From contig WFMF01000522.1 in NCBI GenBank assembly GCA_011033025.1, positions 52,618 through 116,617 of the forward strand: a stretch of 64,000 nt of DNA, written 5' to 3'. The notes beneath the pieces were generated by a model that saw only the letters and a program-made list of their open reading frames with translations, had not been told where the DNA came from and did no database searches. Positions 1 through 12,464 of this stretch are shown piece after piece. Source of the stretch: Beroe forskalii (Eukaryota > Ctenophora > Nuda > Beroida > Beroidae). Position numbers and translations under genes: made by a program. Positions within the stretch are counted from its first letter, which is position 1, and every line of letters starts with the position of its first letter.

Positions 1-364
1 TTGACAAGTGTTGTCAGCCAAAAAAGACAACCTGAAACAGAAATAGGTTTGGCAAAATTGAAAATAGAGTTGAAGCAAAAAATGATGAATTGAACCAGAT
101 TCAGATTTTTTATATCTTGCAATTGAATGATCAATATCTGTGCTATCGAAAAAAATATATGGAAAGTAATTGTTCATATTGATTATTATTGATTATTTTG
201 TTGCTTGCTGAATCATAGCTGTGTGACATTTGTTGATGTAATACAAAATTGTTTATTATTCATTCATTATTGTGTTTGAGTTTGTGCAATGCCATTTGGG
301 GCCATGATTTGGTAATTATGATGGAAAGCTAGTTGTTATCAGAAAAGCAAATTCATAAAGTCTG

Positions 365-1625
365 ACTAAATAATATAAATAATGTTGACTTGAGAAAACT
401 TGAAAATTGGGAGGAAATTTGGCTTCTGAAGTTCAATATAGAGAAATGTAAGGTATTACATATAAATATGAATGATAACCCTAGAAATGAATATGTTTTA
501 CATAATAAAGTCCTTGAAGAAACTAGTTCAGAAACAGATTTAGGAGTCCTTATAAATGAAAATTGGAATTGGAATTGTAATATAGATAAGAGTATAAAAG
601 ATGCTAACAGAACTATAGCTTGGATAAGTAGAAATGTTATTGCTAAAGATATTGATGTTATGCTGAAAATCTACAAATCACTTATAAGGCCCAAGCTAGA
701 GTATTGTGTCCAACTTTGGAGTCCAACTGCTCACCATGGGAATTGGGGTACCATCTTGGAGCTGGAAGGAGTCCAGCGTCGTTTCACTAGACTTATAAAT
801 GGCATAGGTACACTTCCTTACAGTGAGCGGTTGACAGGCTTAAATTAACAACATTAGCTGAAAGGAGAATAAGAGGAGATCTCAGAAACATTTAAGGTAT
901 TGAACAATAAAGTTGACTATGGTCAGAAGTTGTTTAAATTGGGTAGAAGTAGAAGAAACCTGTTAACTCATAGGAAATCTTGTACCAATGTTCAGAAAGA
1001 AGTAGTTAGAATTAATGATAACTTTATTTCAGAAAGAGTTAGACCTTACTGAACGATCTACCAAAATATGTGAGGGATGCATCAAGTATTGAAATGTTTA
1101 AAATTTCTTTAGAACAATATAAGAATAGTGCTGTAAGATTCTGCCCTAGTAATTTCTGGCATATTTCATCAGTGGTGCTCGACAAAATTGAAGGGGGTAA
1201 CTATTTGACTAATAAAATTAAGTTCAATGACTATTTGAGAAATAATCCAATAATCCCTTTGTAGCCAAGAAGAAAGGAATAAACATTCATTGCTAATACT
1301 CTATATACCTAATTGTAATTGTATTTAATGTATTTTCATTGACTTTTTACGTTTGCTGTTGACAGTATGTTGCCAGCATTTTTAAATCAAGTTATTTATA
1401 CTGAATTTTATGATATTTTTTTAACTTTTCAGTTTCATGCTCTTAACTTATTTCACAGTGATTTCATACTCTTAAGTTATTATCACAGTATTTTTATCAC
1501 TGAGTTGTTTATGCAAATTCAGTTTATTTATGAATGGTAACAATGAGTAATGGGCACCTGAGTTCAATGGTGCGTATTAGTGTTATCTAACTGTACGCGC
1601 CACGCGTTGCTAAACTCGTATATCC
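365..1625 (+). mobile_element. 5'-truncated non-LTR retrotransposon fragment (RT C-terminal part)
   Basis: The reading frame at 390-848 encodes the region downstream of the reverse transcriptase catalytic motif in LINE ORF2 proteins: a W..I....KC.VL.I segment, a DLGV.I segment and the LIRP.LEYCVQLWSP motif typical of CR1/Jockey-like elements. A second piece at 1070-1264 continues the C-terminal region after frameshifts. No catalytic FADD/YADD box or endonuclease is present, so this is a dead 5'-truncated copy. The duplicate at about 27075 lacks the insertion, which brackets it to roughly 365-1625. The stretch 1265-1625 is noncoding and includes a piece of the dispersed GGATATACG-type repeat. 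Confidence 0.75.
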
Positions 1626-3634
1626 CTGGGTTAACTGTTTCTTTTCAAACTAATTACTGCATTTTGAGGAACTTGTATCCGATCATATTGATTGGCAAAT
1701 CTTATCTAGTTCTTTGTGTTAAACTTACAACACAGCACCTATTAAATTCACTAACTGAGGATGATTAACATTAACACGGGAATCCTGAAGATGGAATTTT
1801 AAATTCCGAAACTGTCAGTAGATTTGCGTGGTTGTGTGAAATTGTTTAATTCATTCCATTCATTATCATCATTGAGTTTCATTCATCTCATTCATTGATA
1901 TCATGAAGGATCACATTAAAGATCTTTGAAATGATGCTATTTTGTTACAAATAGAAAGCTGAGTAGTCTTCAAATGTATGGAGTGTTGTTTATTCTGGGT
2001 AGAAAAAGGCATCTGTTCCAGAGTTCACAGTATTCACTATGGGATCTGATGTCATGCTCATTTTAAATAAATTGAAATTATCCTCGTGTGATTCCAGTGT
2101 GAGTTGTTGGAATATGTGGGCACAGGAAAATTCACATATTGAAAAATTCATAGCCCTGGTCAGAAACAATAGTTTTTATGTGGTTAGAACCTGCTAAATG
2201 CTGCAGTATCATCTATCATAAACATAATGACAGAAATTGACCTTAGATGGCTCTCTTTGTGCCTTGAATTAGAAAATTGATATGTAGTATTTTGATATGT
2301 TATCTAAAAGGTTATCTAAAAGGTTTATCTTCAATTTTATCGATTCAAGTAGGTAGAGATCTGATGATTTAACAGCATCTGGGATGCTACAGACTATTAT
2401 AATGGGTTTTGATATCAAGTGATTGTTATGCCTACGTGAAGAGGCACGATAGTATTATATTCAAGTATTTACTATTGCCAGATTTAATAATAATAATAAT
2501 ATGTTTGTAGTATACCCATACAACTTTATAGATAAGACATTGGATTGCTTGGATCTTCCATGAATCTGATGAAGGAATCTCTACTCAGACCCCATCTCAG
2601 AGCCACTGGGGTCTATTACCCAGCTGGAGAATATATTTTAGTGAGCAATAATCCATCTAGTTAGCTGTCCTCTACTACTTGAAGTATTGATTATGCAAAC
2701 ATTTTAGCCGATTTGTGACCGTAACCCCTCAGTTTATTTGTGAGGGGTCTTGTTGCATGGCACCAGCACCCTGGCAACAGGAGTGCACTATACCTACATA
2801 CTCAGATCCCATCAAAAGCTAAGGGAAGGGCTGTTGGAGAATTTGTGGCCTAAGCTATGCTGTGCTTCATTGGCAAATTTTGACCTATGGGATTCATATT
2901 GAAATAACATTTTTACTGCATCAAAATTTTCCAATCAGGACCAAAGTTACTGGTTTAGGTGAGTGGCATAATAAAATAAACATAGCAAGAAATGAAATTC
3001 ACACTCTTTGCATGATATCTTAGCAACAGAGGCACTATTCAAAATCTGTATGCTTATTCTAACATGCATATTTTGACACAAAGTTCCATACACAAAATGA
3101 CACAGTGCCCATACACATGGTTTTTCCCATTCTAATCTATGATAATGACACTGAGTCCCATACACATGCTGACACAAATCCTATGTACTTGCTTCACTTT
3201 ATATTAAAGACTATAAGGCTGTTGGGCCTTCCAGGTCTCAGGACACCTGGCCCATTCAATACCTGCCACAGAGAACCACCACATGTATACCAGCTCTAAT
3301 ATACCTCCATTGATGGTTAAAATTGTTTTCATTCTTCCAACAAACAAAGAATATTTTCATCACTAACCCTTTAGTAAAGTCAAATTCATTATATAGCTCA
3401 TCAAGGGTTCTAACTCAGTAATGAAAACTGAACAATCAACTAGGTATGTTAAGATATGGAGGACTACTGACAAGAACACTCTGTGCTAACTCTAAAAAAC
3501 AGCCATACTCAGTGATTGTAAGTATCCCTTGAATTGGTACCTCTTAGTTGCCTAGAGAATTATTTTCTTAATTATGGTTAAGGGGGTTATAAATGCATGC
3601 TTTATTATTATTATCATTGTTCATTAATTATTAA
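1626..3634. other. Noncoding stretch within duplication copy 1
   Basis: No gene is recognised here. Short open frames at 2947-3299 also exist in copy 2 (27986-28431), but neither strand shows a recognisable domain and the frames are open on both strands, so they are probably chance. The segment is AT-rich and lies upstream of the YME1-type exon in both copies. It could be intron or 5' flank. Confidence 0.5.
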
Positions 3635-6450
3635 TAGTCAGGTCAAATCTGCCTCAAATTGGACGAAAATGTGGACAAATTCTACACCAAGCGATTTTGG
3701 TTGTTTTCTATGGTTTTTTGCATGAAAAATCGATCTAGAAACTTTCCAGAACTTTCCAGCGTGGGGAAAGTGCCGAAAAATCGATTTAAAGTTGAGCGGC
3801 AGCCGGCGACTTATGAAAATTCGTATCTCAGTCCAGGAAGGTCGTAGAGACTTCGTTTGGGCGCAAAAGAATCGCAATGGCCATGTTTATATACGACTTG
3901 TTGATAAACATATGCCCTAAAATGCTCACAAACCGAATTATGGGCGAAAAACTGATTTTTGGGCCCCTGCGAGCCATCGCTGGGGCGATTTTTGTAACTT
4001 GGTCCAGGAAGGTCGTAGAGACTTCGTTTTGGGCGCAAAAAACCAATCGCAATGACCATGTTTATATACGACTTGTTGATAAACATATGCCCTAAAATGC
4101 TCAAAAACCGAATTATGGGAGAAAAACTGATTTTTGGGCCCCTGCGAGCCATCGCTGAGGCGATTTTTGTAACTTGGTCCAGGAAGGTCGTAGAGACTTC
4201 GTTTGGGGGGCAAACAAATCGGAATGACCATGTTTATATACAAATTGTTCATAAACGTTTGCTCAAAAATGCTCACAAACCGAGTTATGGGAGAAAAACT
4301 GATTTTTGGGCCTTTGCAAGCCATCACTAGGGCGATTTTTGTAACTTACCTTATTGAACCTTATTGGTTCAAGAAGGTCGCAGAGACTTCGTTTTGGGAG
4401 CAAACGAATCGGAATGGTCATGTTTATATACAACTTGTCAATAAACGTATGCCCTAAAATGCTCACAAACTGAGTTGTGGGCAAAAAACCGATTTTTTGC
4501 AAGCCATTGCTAGGACGAATTTTTGTAACTTGATTGAGGAAGGTCATGGAGACTTCGTTTTGGGTGCAAACGAGTCGAAATGGCCATGTTTATTTATATA
4601 CGACAAGTTCATAAACATATGCCCTAAAGCGCTCACAAACCAAGTTATCGGCGAAAACCTATTTTTTGAGCCCTCATTCAAGCTATCACCAATCGCCAGG
4701 GCGATTTTTATGATTTGGTTCAAGAACTCAAGAAAGTCGTAGATACTTCGTTTTGGACGCAAATGAATTACAATGTGCGTGGTTATATACGACTTGTTAA
4801 AAAACTATCCTTTTAAATGCTCACAAACCGAGTAATGGGCAGAAAAAAATTGTTGGGCCCTCACAAGCCATTGCTTGAGCAATTTTTTAACTTGGTTAAG
4901 GAAGATCGTAGAGTCTTCGTCTTACTTCGTTTTGGGCTCAAACGAAACAGTGGTCTCCAACCTAACAGCCTAAAGCTAACGTCCAAAGGTCCTTCACAAG
5001 TAACAACAGTACTGTAATTGCGTGAGTCTGAAATATCTTGATCCCAAATTTGTGAAAAGTCCACTAACGTAACCTTCCTAAATCGGAAGATTCATTAAAA
5101 AAACTGACACACCATCAGCCACAAAGTAAAGCACATTGCTGCCAAACCTACCATCGGTTTCAAAAATACCATTTCAATCTGTTTGTGCCCAAAACTAAGT
5201 CTATACGACCTTAGACCTTCCTGGAGCAAGTTACAAAAATTTCTCTAGCAACCACTTGCAGGTGCCCAAGAAATCGGTTTCTTGCCCATAACTTAATAAC
5301 TCTGTGAGCATTTCAGGGCATAAGTTTATTGTTTATTGACAAGTCGTATATAAACTATAATCATGTCTAATGCGATTCTTTTTACGACCTACCTGAACCA
5401 AGTTAAAAAAATCGCTCCAGCTTGTGAGGGCCCCAAAAATCGGTCGGTTTTACACCCAAAAAATCGGCATGCGAGAATTTTATGGCATATGACTTTAAAC
5501 AAATCGTATATTAACATGCCCATTGCAAATCGTTTGCACCCAAAACGGTACCAAGTCTCCAGGACCTTTCTGAATCAAGTTAAAAATCGTCCTAGCAATG
5601 GCTTGCAAGGGCCAAAAAAATCGGTTTTTCGCCCACAACTCAGTTTGTGAGCATTTTAGGGCATACGTTTATTGACAAGTTGTGTATAAACATGGTCATT
5701 GCGATTTGTTTGCGCCCAACACGAAGTCTCTGCGACCTTCTTGAACCAAGTTACAAAAATCGCCCTAGTGATGGCTTGCAAAGGCCCAAAAAATCGGTTT
5801 TTCTCCCATAACTCGGTTTGTGAGCATTTTTGAGCATACGTTTATGAACAAGTTGTATATAAACATGGTCATTCCGATTTTTTTGCGCCCAAAACGAAGT
5901 CTTTACGACCTTCCTGGACCAAGTTACAAAAATCGCCCCAGCGATGGCTTGCAGGGGCCCGAAAATCAGTTTTTCGCCCATAACTCGGTTTGTGAGCATT
6001 TTAGGGCATATGTTTATCAACAAGTCGTATATAAACATGGTCATTGCGATTTGTTTGCGCCCGAAACGAAGTCTCTACGACCTTTCTGGACCAAGTTACA
6101 AAAATCGCCCCAGCGATGGCTCACAGGAGCCCAAAAATCAGTTTTTCGCCCTTAACTCGGTTTGTGAGCATTTTAGGGCATATGTTCATAAAGAAGTCGT
6201 ATATAAACATGGCCATTGTGATTCTTTTGCGCCCAAAACGAAGTCTCTATGACCTTCCTGGACAGAGATACGAATTTTCATAAGTCGCTCGGCTGCCCCT
6301 CAACTTAAAATCGATTTTTCGGCACTTTCCCCACGCTGGAAAGTTATGGAAAGTTTCTAGATCGATTTTTCATGCAAAAAACCATAGAAAACAACCAAAA
6401 TCGCTTGGTGTAGAATTTGTCCACGAAAAAATTAGGATTTGACCTGACTA
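3635..6450. mobile_element. 2.8 kb foldback transposon with long inverted arms built of ~175 bp tandem units
   Basis: The element starts TAGTCAGGTCAAATC and ends with its exact inverse GATTTGACCTGACTA. About 200 bp at each end (3635-3840 and 6250-6450) are inverted copies. Internally each arm is a tandem array of ~175 bp units, plus orientation at about 3850-5010 and reversed at about 5180-6250. Each unit contains CGTAGAGACTTCGTTTTGGG, ATACGACTTGTTGATAAACA and GGGCGATTTTTGTAACTTGG. Copy 2 of the duplicated segment has the matching empty site near 28640, flanked by the same sequence. No transposase is visible, so it would be non-autonomous. The short frames inside are shadows of the repeat. 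Confidence 0.85.
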
Positions 6451-6671
6451 TAATGATCATCCCCTATTTCAAGAAGCTGATAAGTATTCTGCAGAATATA
6501 TCATTGAAAGTTGAGCTCCAGTTACCTAAATGGTAACTTAGGATGCTTCATTTACCATTTAGATATTAGGATTCAGGGAAAGTCAGGGTTTATACTACTG
6601 TAAAACAAACCACCTATTTAGTAGCATACCAAGAGGATTGGTATGATATTGGTTGACTTCTGTTAAATTAT

Positions 6672-8008
6672 TAATATTATTACCCTGCAGTGTAATTACT
6701 TTTCGAATTTTTGAGCAATATTAATCATGTAATATCACCGTACCCAGCAGTTGAATTACTGTCAAGTGTGTAATTACTATACCTCAACTGTTGAATTACT
6801 ATTCTAGTGTTGAATTACTATTCCCAGCTGTTGAATTACTACTGTTGAATTACTACAAATTTTCTGAAACGGCCATTCGCACGATTCTAACCTATTTGCT
6901 ATCTCTGTGCGGATGTAAATAGGAGAATAATAAGCTCCCAAGATATCTGTTATCGCACTTTTCATATTAAAAACGATTCGATATAATCTATTCTTAACCG
7001 TATATATACTGTAAAACAAGATAAAATAGCGATAAGGAGCACAAAATGTTCGGTACGATATATTATGTTATATTGTTAGTGGCACATTCGGTAGCACAAG
7101 ATAAAGTGAATCTAAATGGCGCCACCCAGACGGGCTTGATAACTCCATCCTTGTTTCAATGTTTATTTATCTAGTCTTAGAGATATTAACGCAGACTTGT
7201 GGCGCCATATATAGGGTGCATTGCTCCGTTTTATCAGATTCAACTTCATTATTTCTTTGCGCCGTCGTTTCTATCTGTCAGTGTTCGTGACTTATTTTAG
7301 ATTGGGATGAAGATAATGATTATGGCACAAAACTTATTGTTCAACTGAGGAGTACATATATACATTTTGATGCACTCTTAAGATTTAGCTGACTACATTC
7401 ACATGTGATCGTGTTTTTCTTTAAGGGCAGATTCTATACGAGATCCGCATAAGATTATAGCTCTCGAGTCAGTTGTTATTAATGTTTGTGGTGTGACTGT
7501 GAATTGTTTTGTTTTCGATTGAGTACTTTTTATGGCAATGAAAGATCAAAACAAAATTTTTGTGAAGTACATATACATACACTACGTCATACACTAACAT
7601 TATGTATCAATGCTGGGCGCTGGTTGTATCATTTGGACTTTTGAACTTATTCGCTGAATTGACCCCGATACGATGATGATGTGATTTTGACTTTTACAAA
7701 TCACTGGCAAATTTGTCCAAAATTCTCGGCTGTTTCAATTATGAAATAGTGTACCCATTATTCATAAAACATTGAGTTCGAATACTTAAGTTTCAAACCG
7801 TCTACTTTGATTGATGCGTATATGGCAGGGTAATAATACAGTAAATACACACTTGGGTGTGTAAATTACCATCGTAATTGCACTCGCAAGCTCGTGCAAT
7901 TACTCCAATAAATGCACTCGCAAGCTCGTGCATTTATTGCATGAATTCCACTCGCAAGCTCGTGGAATTAATGTGGTAATTACACACCCAAGTGTGTATT
8001 TACCGTAT
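6672..8008. mobile_element. ~1.3 kb insertion with 14-bp inverted repeats and a terminal hairpin array
   Basis: This segment is absent from copy 2, where the flanks join directly at about 29260-29270. Near the left end is TATTATTACCCTGC (6675-6688) and near the right is its exact inverse GCAGGGTAATAATA (7825-7838). The left 180 bp carry about six copies of GTTGAATTACTA-like words (6745-6855). The right end carries a compact hairpin array (separate entry). No transposase or other protein is seen. A second, degraded copy of the right part lies at about 24357-24545. Confidence 0.7.
7841..8004. other. Array of three hairpins with a constant loop inside one long outer stem
   Basis: Hairpin 1: GTAATTGCAC (7874-7883), loop TCGCAAGCTC, GTGCAATTAC (7894-7903). 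Hairpin 2: CAATAAATGCAC (7906-7917), same loop, GTGCATTTATTG (7928-7939). Hairpin 3: AATTCCAC (7944-7951), same loop, GTGGAATT (7962-7969). All three sit inside an outer inverted repeat of about 30 bp (7841-7871 with 7974-8003) containing ACACACTTGGGTGTGT and its near-inverse. The stems differ in sequence but every change is compensated, while the loop is invariant. That points to a selected structure, either RNA or extruded DNA. Confidence 0.8.
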
Positions 8009-8028
8009 ATAACTTGAATCAATTTCAG

Positions 8029-8214
8029 GTCTGTGCCATACAAAGCAGGAATACCTACAGTTATACATTTAGACTAGACGACCTTGAGGCACATGCCAAT
8101 GCTTCCCCCTTGGATGCAGCCGCTCAGGCGAGATTCTTGAATGCTGTGATATCACATGATCCTAACTTTGTGATAAGACGTGTTGAGTGTGGCAAGTTTG
8201 CCCTGAGCAAAGAT
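8029..8214 (+). pseudogene. Orphan exon of a YME1-like protease (duplicate of the 29283-29468 exon)
   Basis: This 186-nt, phase-0 exon has a good 3' acceptor (aatttcag) and a GTAATT donor. It encodes 62 residues nearly identical to the exon at 29283-29468, including the [18 protein letters not shown] segment typical of the Yme1 N-terminal domain. The similarity to copy 2 stops at about 8475 and none of the remaining protease exons follow in the next 18 kb, so this copy cannot encode a complete protease unless it splices over 20 kb to the downstream gene. It is a leftover of duplication, an assembled second allele, or a long-range alternative exon. Confidence 0.65.
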
Positions 8215-8789
8215 GTAATTTTATTTCATTTTTCATTACAGTATCTTAATTTTTATAAAATTGTTCTGTTTTGATGTTTTGAATTATGTACTTAAATCGT
8301 CACTTATTCTAATTGCGTGGGATCTCCTGCTTATGAAAATTTTTGATAGTTTCGATTCGTATTGGTTCCACAAATCTCTTGTACAAAATCCCTGGAGCCC
8401 AACATTACATCCCTCAAATTTCTCAATTCCTTATTGGCTATTGCTACCTTACATATTTACATGGTTTGAATCAGGAACCAATCATATAAAACATGGTCAA
8501 CATTAGGTTGGTTCCACATCCTGCCTACCCTCAGCCCTCCTTTTTTTCCAGTACAGCGATTGTATCATGGATTCCTCAGCCCAGTCTCAACTTAGTACCT
8601 TGCACCCCTCCTCCTCAACTTCCTCATCAGCCTCATGCTCCTCAAATCAATCTTCAGTCTCCTCCTCATTTATTTATTTAATTACTTCTAACATATAACA
8701 TGTGTCACTATATGCATCCTTGTCTTGTCCTGCCTTCTTGTCTTGTCCTGCAACCCCTTTCCAATGCTTTTATTTTATTTTGGAGGTTC

Positions 8790-8885
8790 TTCTTTGTTGA
8801 ACAAATACAGCCACAGAACTCTCCAACAACTCCAACCATAGTCTTTGAGAGGATCCATGAAAGAAAGTCCTTAATCAGGCAGGTT
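8790..8885. repeat. Short segment shared with 26589-26705
   Basis: The stretch beginning ttctttgt and including CACAGAACTCTCCAACAACT recurs at 26589-26705, inside a part of copy 2 that copy 1 lacks. It is therefore a dispersed repeat independent of the main duplication. A minus-strand frame continues through the longer 26528-26977 copy, but I do not recognise the product. Confidence 0.5.
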
Positions 8886-9138
8886 TAACTTCTATTCTAA
8901 CACCCATATGGCCAATGACAGGAACAGAATCAAGGCAGTGATGGTTTGGGAAGTGTAATCCATACTTTAATTGCCCCAGACTTCACTGCAATGGACAGCT
9001 CCTCATGTAACCCTCCTGCACAGTTTTTCTGTACACTTGGCTGAGTAAACCATGTGGATGCACAGGCTTGAGATTCCCAGCTATCTTTCACCCATAGCTA
9101 AATGGGATTGGCATTAATTGAGCATTCATTATGACTGT

Positions 9139-9267
9139 GGTGTTTCCACATAAAAGACGGCGCGCACTCAGTGCGCGCCATTCCCACCTTGGAGATTTAA
9201 TGGTGGGAATGGCGCGCACTCAGTGGCGCGCACTCAGTGCGTGCCATTTTTATCATGTGGAAACACC
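9139..9267. mobile_element. Small foldback MITE
   Basis: The element begins GGTGTTTCCACAT (9139-9151) and ends with the inverse ATGTGGAAACACC (9255-9267). The interior holds repeated GGCGCGCACTCAGTGCG words that are themselves palindromic. No coding capacity. The flanks are CT-rich and unremarkable. Confidence 0.75.
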
Positions 9268-9357
9268 AGGGTGACTGACTTTATATTCACTGTTGTGTTA
9301 TGTCTGGATGTGCACTCAATCTCAGTTAACCTCCCTGACTGAGGCTTTTTTTAACAG

Positions 9358-9436
9358 AGAAGGAGGTGGGGGCTGACACAGGTCTGCAGTACACAATTGA
9401 CTGTCAGAACTACCAGTATGACATCAACCAGCCTAG
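9358..9436 (+). other. Candidate orphan exon, function unknown
   Basis: A 79-nt segment is bounded by a polypyrimidine-AG acceptor (ttttttttaacag) and an AG|GTAACA donor. In its open frame it reads KEVGADTGLQYTIDCQNY followed by QYDINQPR, which looks like real protein rather than repeat. I do not recognise the family and could not link it to a gene on either side. The nearest exon-like sequences are at 8029-8214 and 15230-15442. Confidence 0.3.
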
Positions 9437-9649
9437 GTAACACATTTCTAGGATAGACTAGGTCAGAGTGCTTTGAATTCATTTCATTATTTTCCATCTA
9501 AAATAAAAATAAAATAAAATAAAAAATTTTGATATTAGGGAAACAAAATTTTAGGGAAACAAAATTTATTTTTTATCAACATTTTCAATACATAATAAAA
9601 ATCAAATCAAATCAATTCCTTTCCTTATCCCAATAAATCACCCATTTTT

Positions 9650-9865
9650 AAACATGGCCGAGGTGTGCCGACCTCCCAGGTGCAGCGCACCACGCCACAG
9701 CGCTCGGATGATGATGCCCTCCGCCGGTGCTGCCGGCATCCTGCAGGCACTTTTGACGCAGCAATGCAACGCACCCCGAAAGAGCACCAACCCAGGCGCC
9801 AAGAAGCGGAAGACACCGCGCCCGAAAGGCCGAGACAACAGGGTAACACTACTCAAAAATTTTAT
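9650..9865. repeat. GC-rich insertion resembling the 59447-59600 foldback family
   Basis: A sharply GC-rich island in AT-rich surroundings runs from catggccgaggtgtgccgacc to ggccgagacaacagggtaacact. Its right end resembles the end of the element at 59447-59600 (ggtcgagacaccacggtaacact). The frames open on both strands in this island are a composition effect. Low confidence in the family link. Confidence 0.45.
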
Positions 9866-10337
9866 AACTTTACATTTTGAGTTTTGATTTAAGTTCAAAA
9901 TAAGATGAAATCAAAATAGCCAAAACATCGAACTTGTATTTTTAAAATTAATTAAATTTAAATTGAATAGTTATCAAACTAAAAGAAGGACTAGATCAGG
10001 CTGATCAGAATTTTCGGTGTGTCTCCCATGTAAACGGGAGCCTTCATTATCTATTACATCAACACTAATTTCATAAACATGTCAATGATTCATTGGCCAA
10101 TCTGCTGGATCTTCCAGCCCATATTATTTTATAGACATTAACATTGAAAAATAAATTAAACATTATAAGTTAAACATTATAAATAAATAAATAAATCAAA
10201 ACATTTATTCCACGCTTAGACATAGTTAAGTTAATATCACAGTGAGGGAAGAACTCTAGCCATTTAAGCGTGCCCTGGAAAAAATCTTGCTGACTAGGTT
10301 AGCAATACAATACTAGCAAAATATATATAGCAAAGAA

Positions 10338-12464
10338 TCATTCTATTTTAGAAAATGCTAGGTCAAAGTAATATGTCTTCAAACTCTTCTTAAATGTTTC
10401 AACTTCAGCTAAACTTCTTATCTCATAGGGTAAACTATTCCATACTTTAGGACCATTATAGCAAAAAGAACCTTCTGTCCTTGTGAAACTAGCAGGATTA
10501 GGGATTTTTAACAGGAAAAAGTCATTATCTAATCTTAAACTAATTTTCTTAGGCTCTCTAACAGCAATTAAATCCATCAGATATCTAGGGGCAAGATTAT
10601 TAATACATTTAAATACTAAAAGTGCAACTTTTGAATTCAATTCTATATACCACTGGCAAGAAGTGAAGTTTCTTTAGATAAGGGCTAATAGAAGTCCACT
10701 TTTCTTCCTTTCAAATTGAAAATAAATCGAACAGCATTGTTCTGTATCTTTTGAAGCTTTTGTAGATTTTTCTGTGTAATTCCTGTATAAGCTGAGTTGC
10801 AATAGTCAAGAACTGATAAAATATTTGCATGTACAAGCTGAACTTTCAAATCATGTGTGAGCCTTGATCCAATTCTTCTGATATTTCTGAGATTCAAATA
10901 GCATATTTGTGACACATGATTTATCTGATCATCCATACTTAGCCTGTGATCAAAATGAAAACCTAGGTTCTTGGCAGATAAAACAGGGCTCACTGAGAGA
11001 CTATTGGATGCATTTCCTATATCAAGAGTCTGGATAGGACTTACATAGTAACCTATGTCAATGAATTCTGTTTTATCATCGTTAAGTAGCAGATAGTTTT
11101 CTGTCATCCAGGATTTTATTTCTGAGAAGCAACACTTTATTTTACTCAAGTCTGGAAAAGGATTATGGACATCAAATGAGAAATAGACCTGAGTGTCATC
11201 TGCATAGAGATGTATATTTAGACCATATTTAGTAACAACTCTCTCAAGATCCTTTGTGTAGTATGAAGAGAAGTGGACCTAGGATAGATCCTTGAGGAAC
11301 ACCTATGTCAAGAGTACATTCTTGAGAAAACTCATCATTTACCAGAACTTTAAACTTTCTTCCAGAGAGGTATGATCGTATCCATTCTAGAACCACACCT
11401 GAGATTCTGTAGCTATGCTTCAGTTTGTTCAGCAGAAGTGTGTGATTTATGGTATCAAAAGCAGCACTTAAGTCCAACAATAGTAGCACGGTATTAGTTT
11501 TTTTATCCATCAACATTAGTAAGTCATTTTGTATCTTTAGGACTGCTGTCTCACAGCTATGATGTTTTCTGTAAGCAGATTGATAGTCAGCAAAAAGCCC
11601 CTGACTTTCAATGTGATTCACTATTTGCTTCTGCACAACTTTCTCTAGCAACTTTGATACATAAGACAGGTTGCTAACTGGCCTATAATTCCCTAACATA
11701 TCGCTGTCCAGATTGGGTTTCTTTAAGCTAGGTCTTATGACTGCTGTTTTTAAATCAGATGGAAATACCCCAGTTTTCAGAGATTCATTGATTATGTAAT
11801 GAATTATGTGAATAAGTTCTGGTAAACATTTCTTAAACAGCCAAATAGGAATAACGTCCAAAGAACATGATTTGTCAGGGAGACTTTTAGCAAGATCCAT
11901 AAGTTCATCAATTGATATACTTTGGAACTCTGACAAACTATTCACACTGTTGTTTGAAGTGGGATATTTTTGAGGTACAGATTGTTCTGAGTCAAGATTT
12001 GATTGACATTCCTCTATCTTTACATATATATTTTTGATCTTTGTATCAAAATAGGTGCAAAAGTTTTGGGCGATAGTCTGATCATCTTTTCCAATTGGCA
12101 GTTTATTAGCTCCAAACTCAGAATCAAGTAACTGATGTATTATCCTATATGTCCCTTTTGGGTCACCCTTGACACCCACAAACTTTTGATCATAGTACTC
12201 ATTCCTTGCTTTATTAATGATGATGGATTTATCCACACATTTTTCATTGTAAATTTCCAAGAGTTCTTGCTCATCAGGATTTTTCAAATACTTTCGTTGA
12301 GCTTTTCTTGCATTAGTCCTTGCCTCTTGACATTTGGGATTCCACCAAGGTGACCTATTAGAATTAAACCTTCTCTTAACAAGTGGGGCATGTTTGTCAA
12401 GAATATCTTGTATAGTCTTCAGATAGATTTCAACTGCATGGTCAACAGAATCAAATTGATCCAT
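10338..12464 (-). pseudogene. LINE ORF2 part 2: reverse transcriptase and C-terminal domain
   Basis: The 12464-11244 frame carries the RT fingers and palm: NYRPVSNLSYVSKLLEKV, then QSAYRKHHSCETAV, then LDLSAAFDTINH (catalytic Asp of motif A) and GVPQGSILGPLLF. A one-base slip near 11250 moves the sequence to the next frame, where the catalytic box reads HLYADDTQVYF (about 11205-11175). The 11149-10685 frame continues with KSWMTENYLLLNDDKTE and the LVHANILSVLDYCNSAY segment. A final piece at 10640-10338 is the C-terminal region (YNGPKVWNSLPYEIR). This would be a complete polymerase apart from two frame breaks. Confidence 0.88.

Larger units (their letters stand above)
1..8475. repeat. Segmental duplication, copy 1 (left edge open)
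   Basis: Positions 1-360, about 1627-3634, 6451-6670 and 8009-8475 align by eye, in the same order, with 26338-29725. Shared landmarks include the start near position 1, the stretch around 1980-2260, the block 2940-3630 and an exon at 8029-8214. Copy 1 contains three insertions missing from copy 2 (about 365-1625, 3635-6450 and 6672-8008). The copies differ by scattered substitutions and small indels, so they are either an old tandem duplication or two haplotypes assembled in series. The left end lies outside the window. Confidence 0.85.

Noticed and set aside
3638-6283. Cluster of overlapping frames of 70-130 codons on both strands
   Set aside because: They are shadows of the ~175-bp foldback repeat unit (same peptides recur at 62943-63879).
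9654-9898. Four overlapping frames in the GC-rich island
   Set aside because: All strands are open because of composition; no domain is seen and the text behaves as a repeat.
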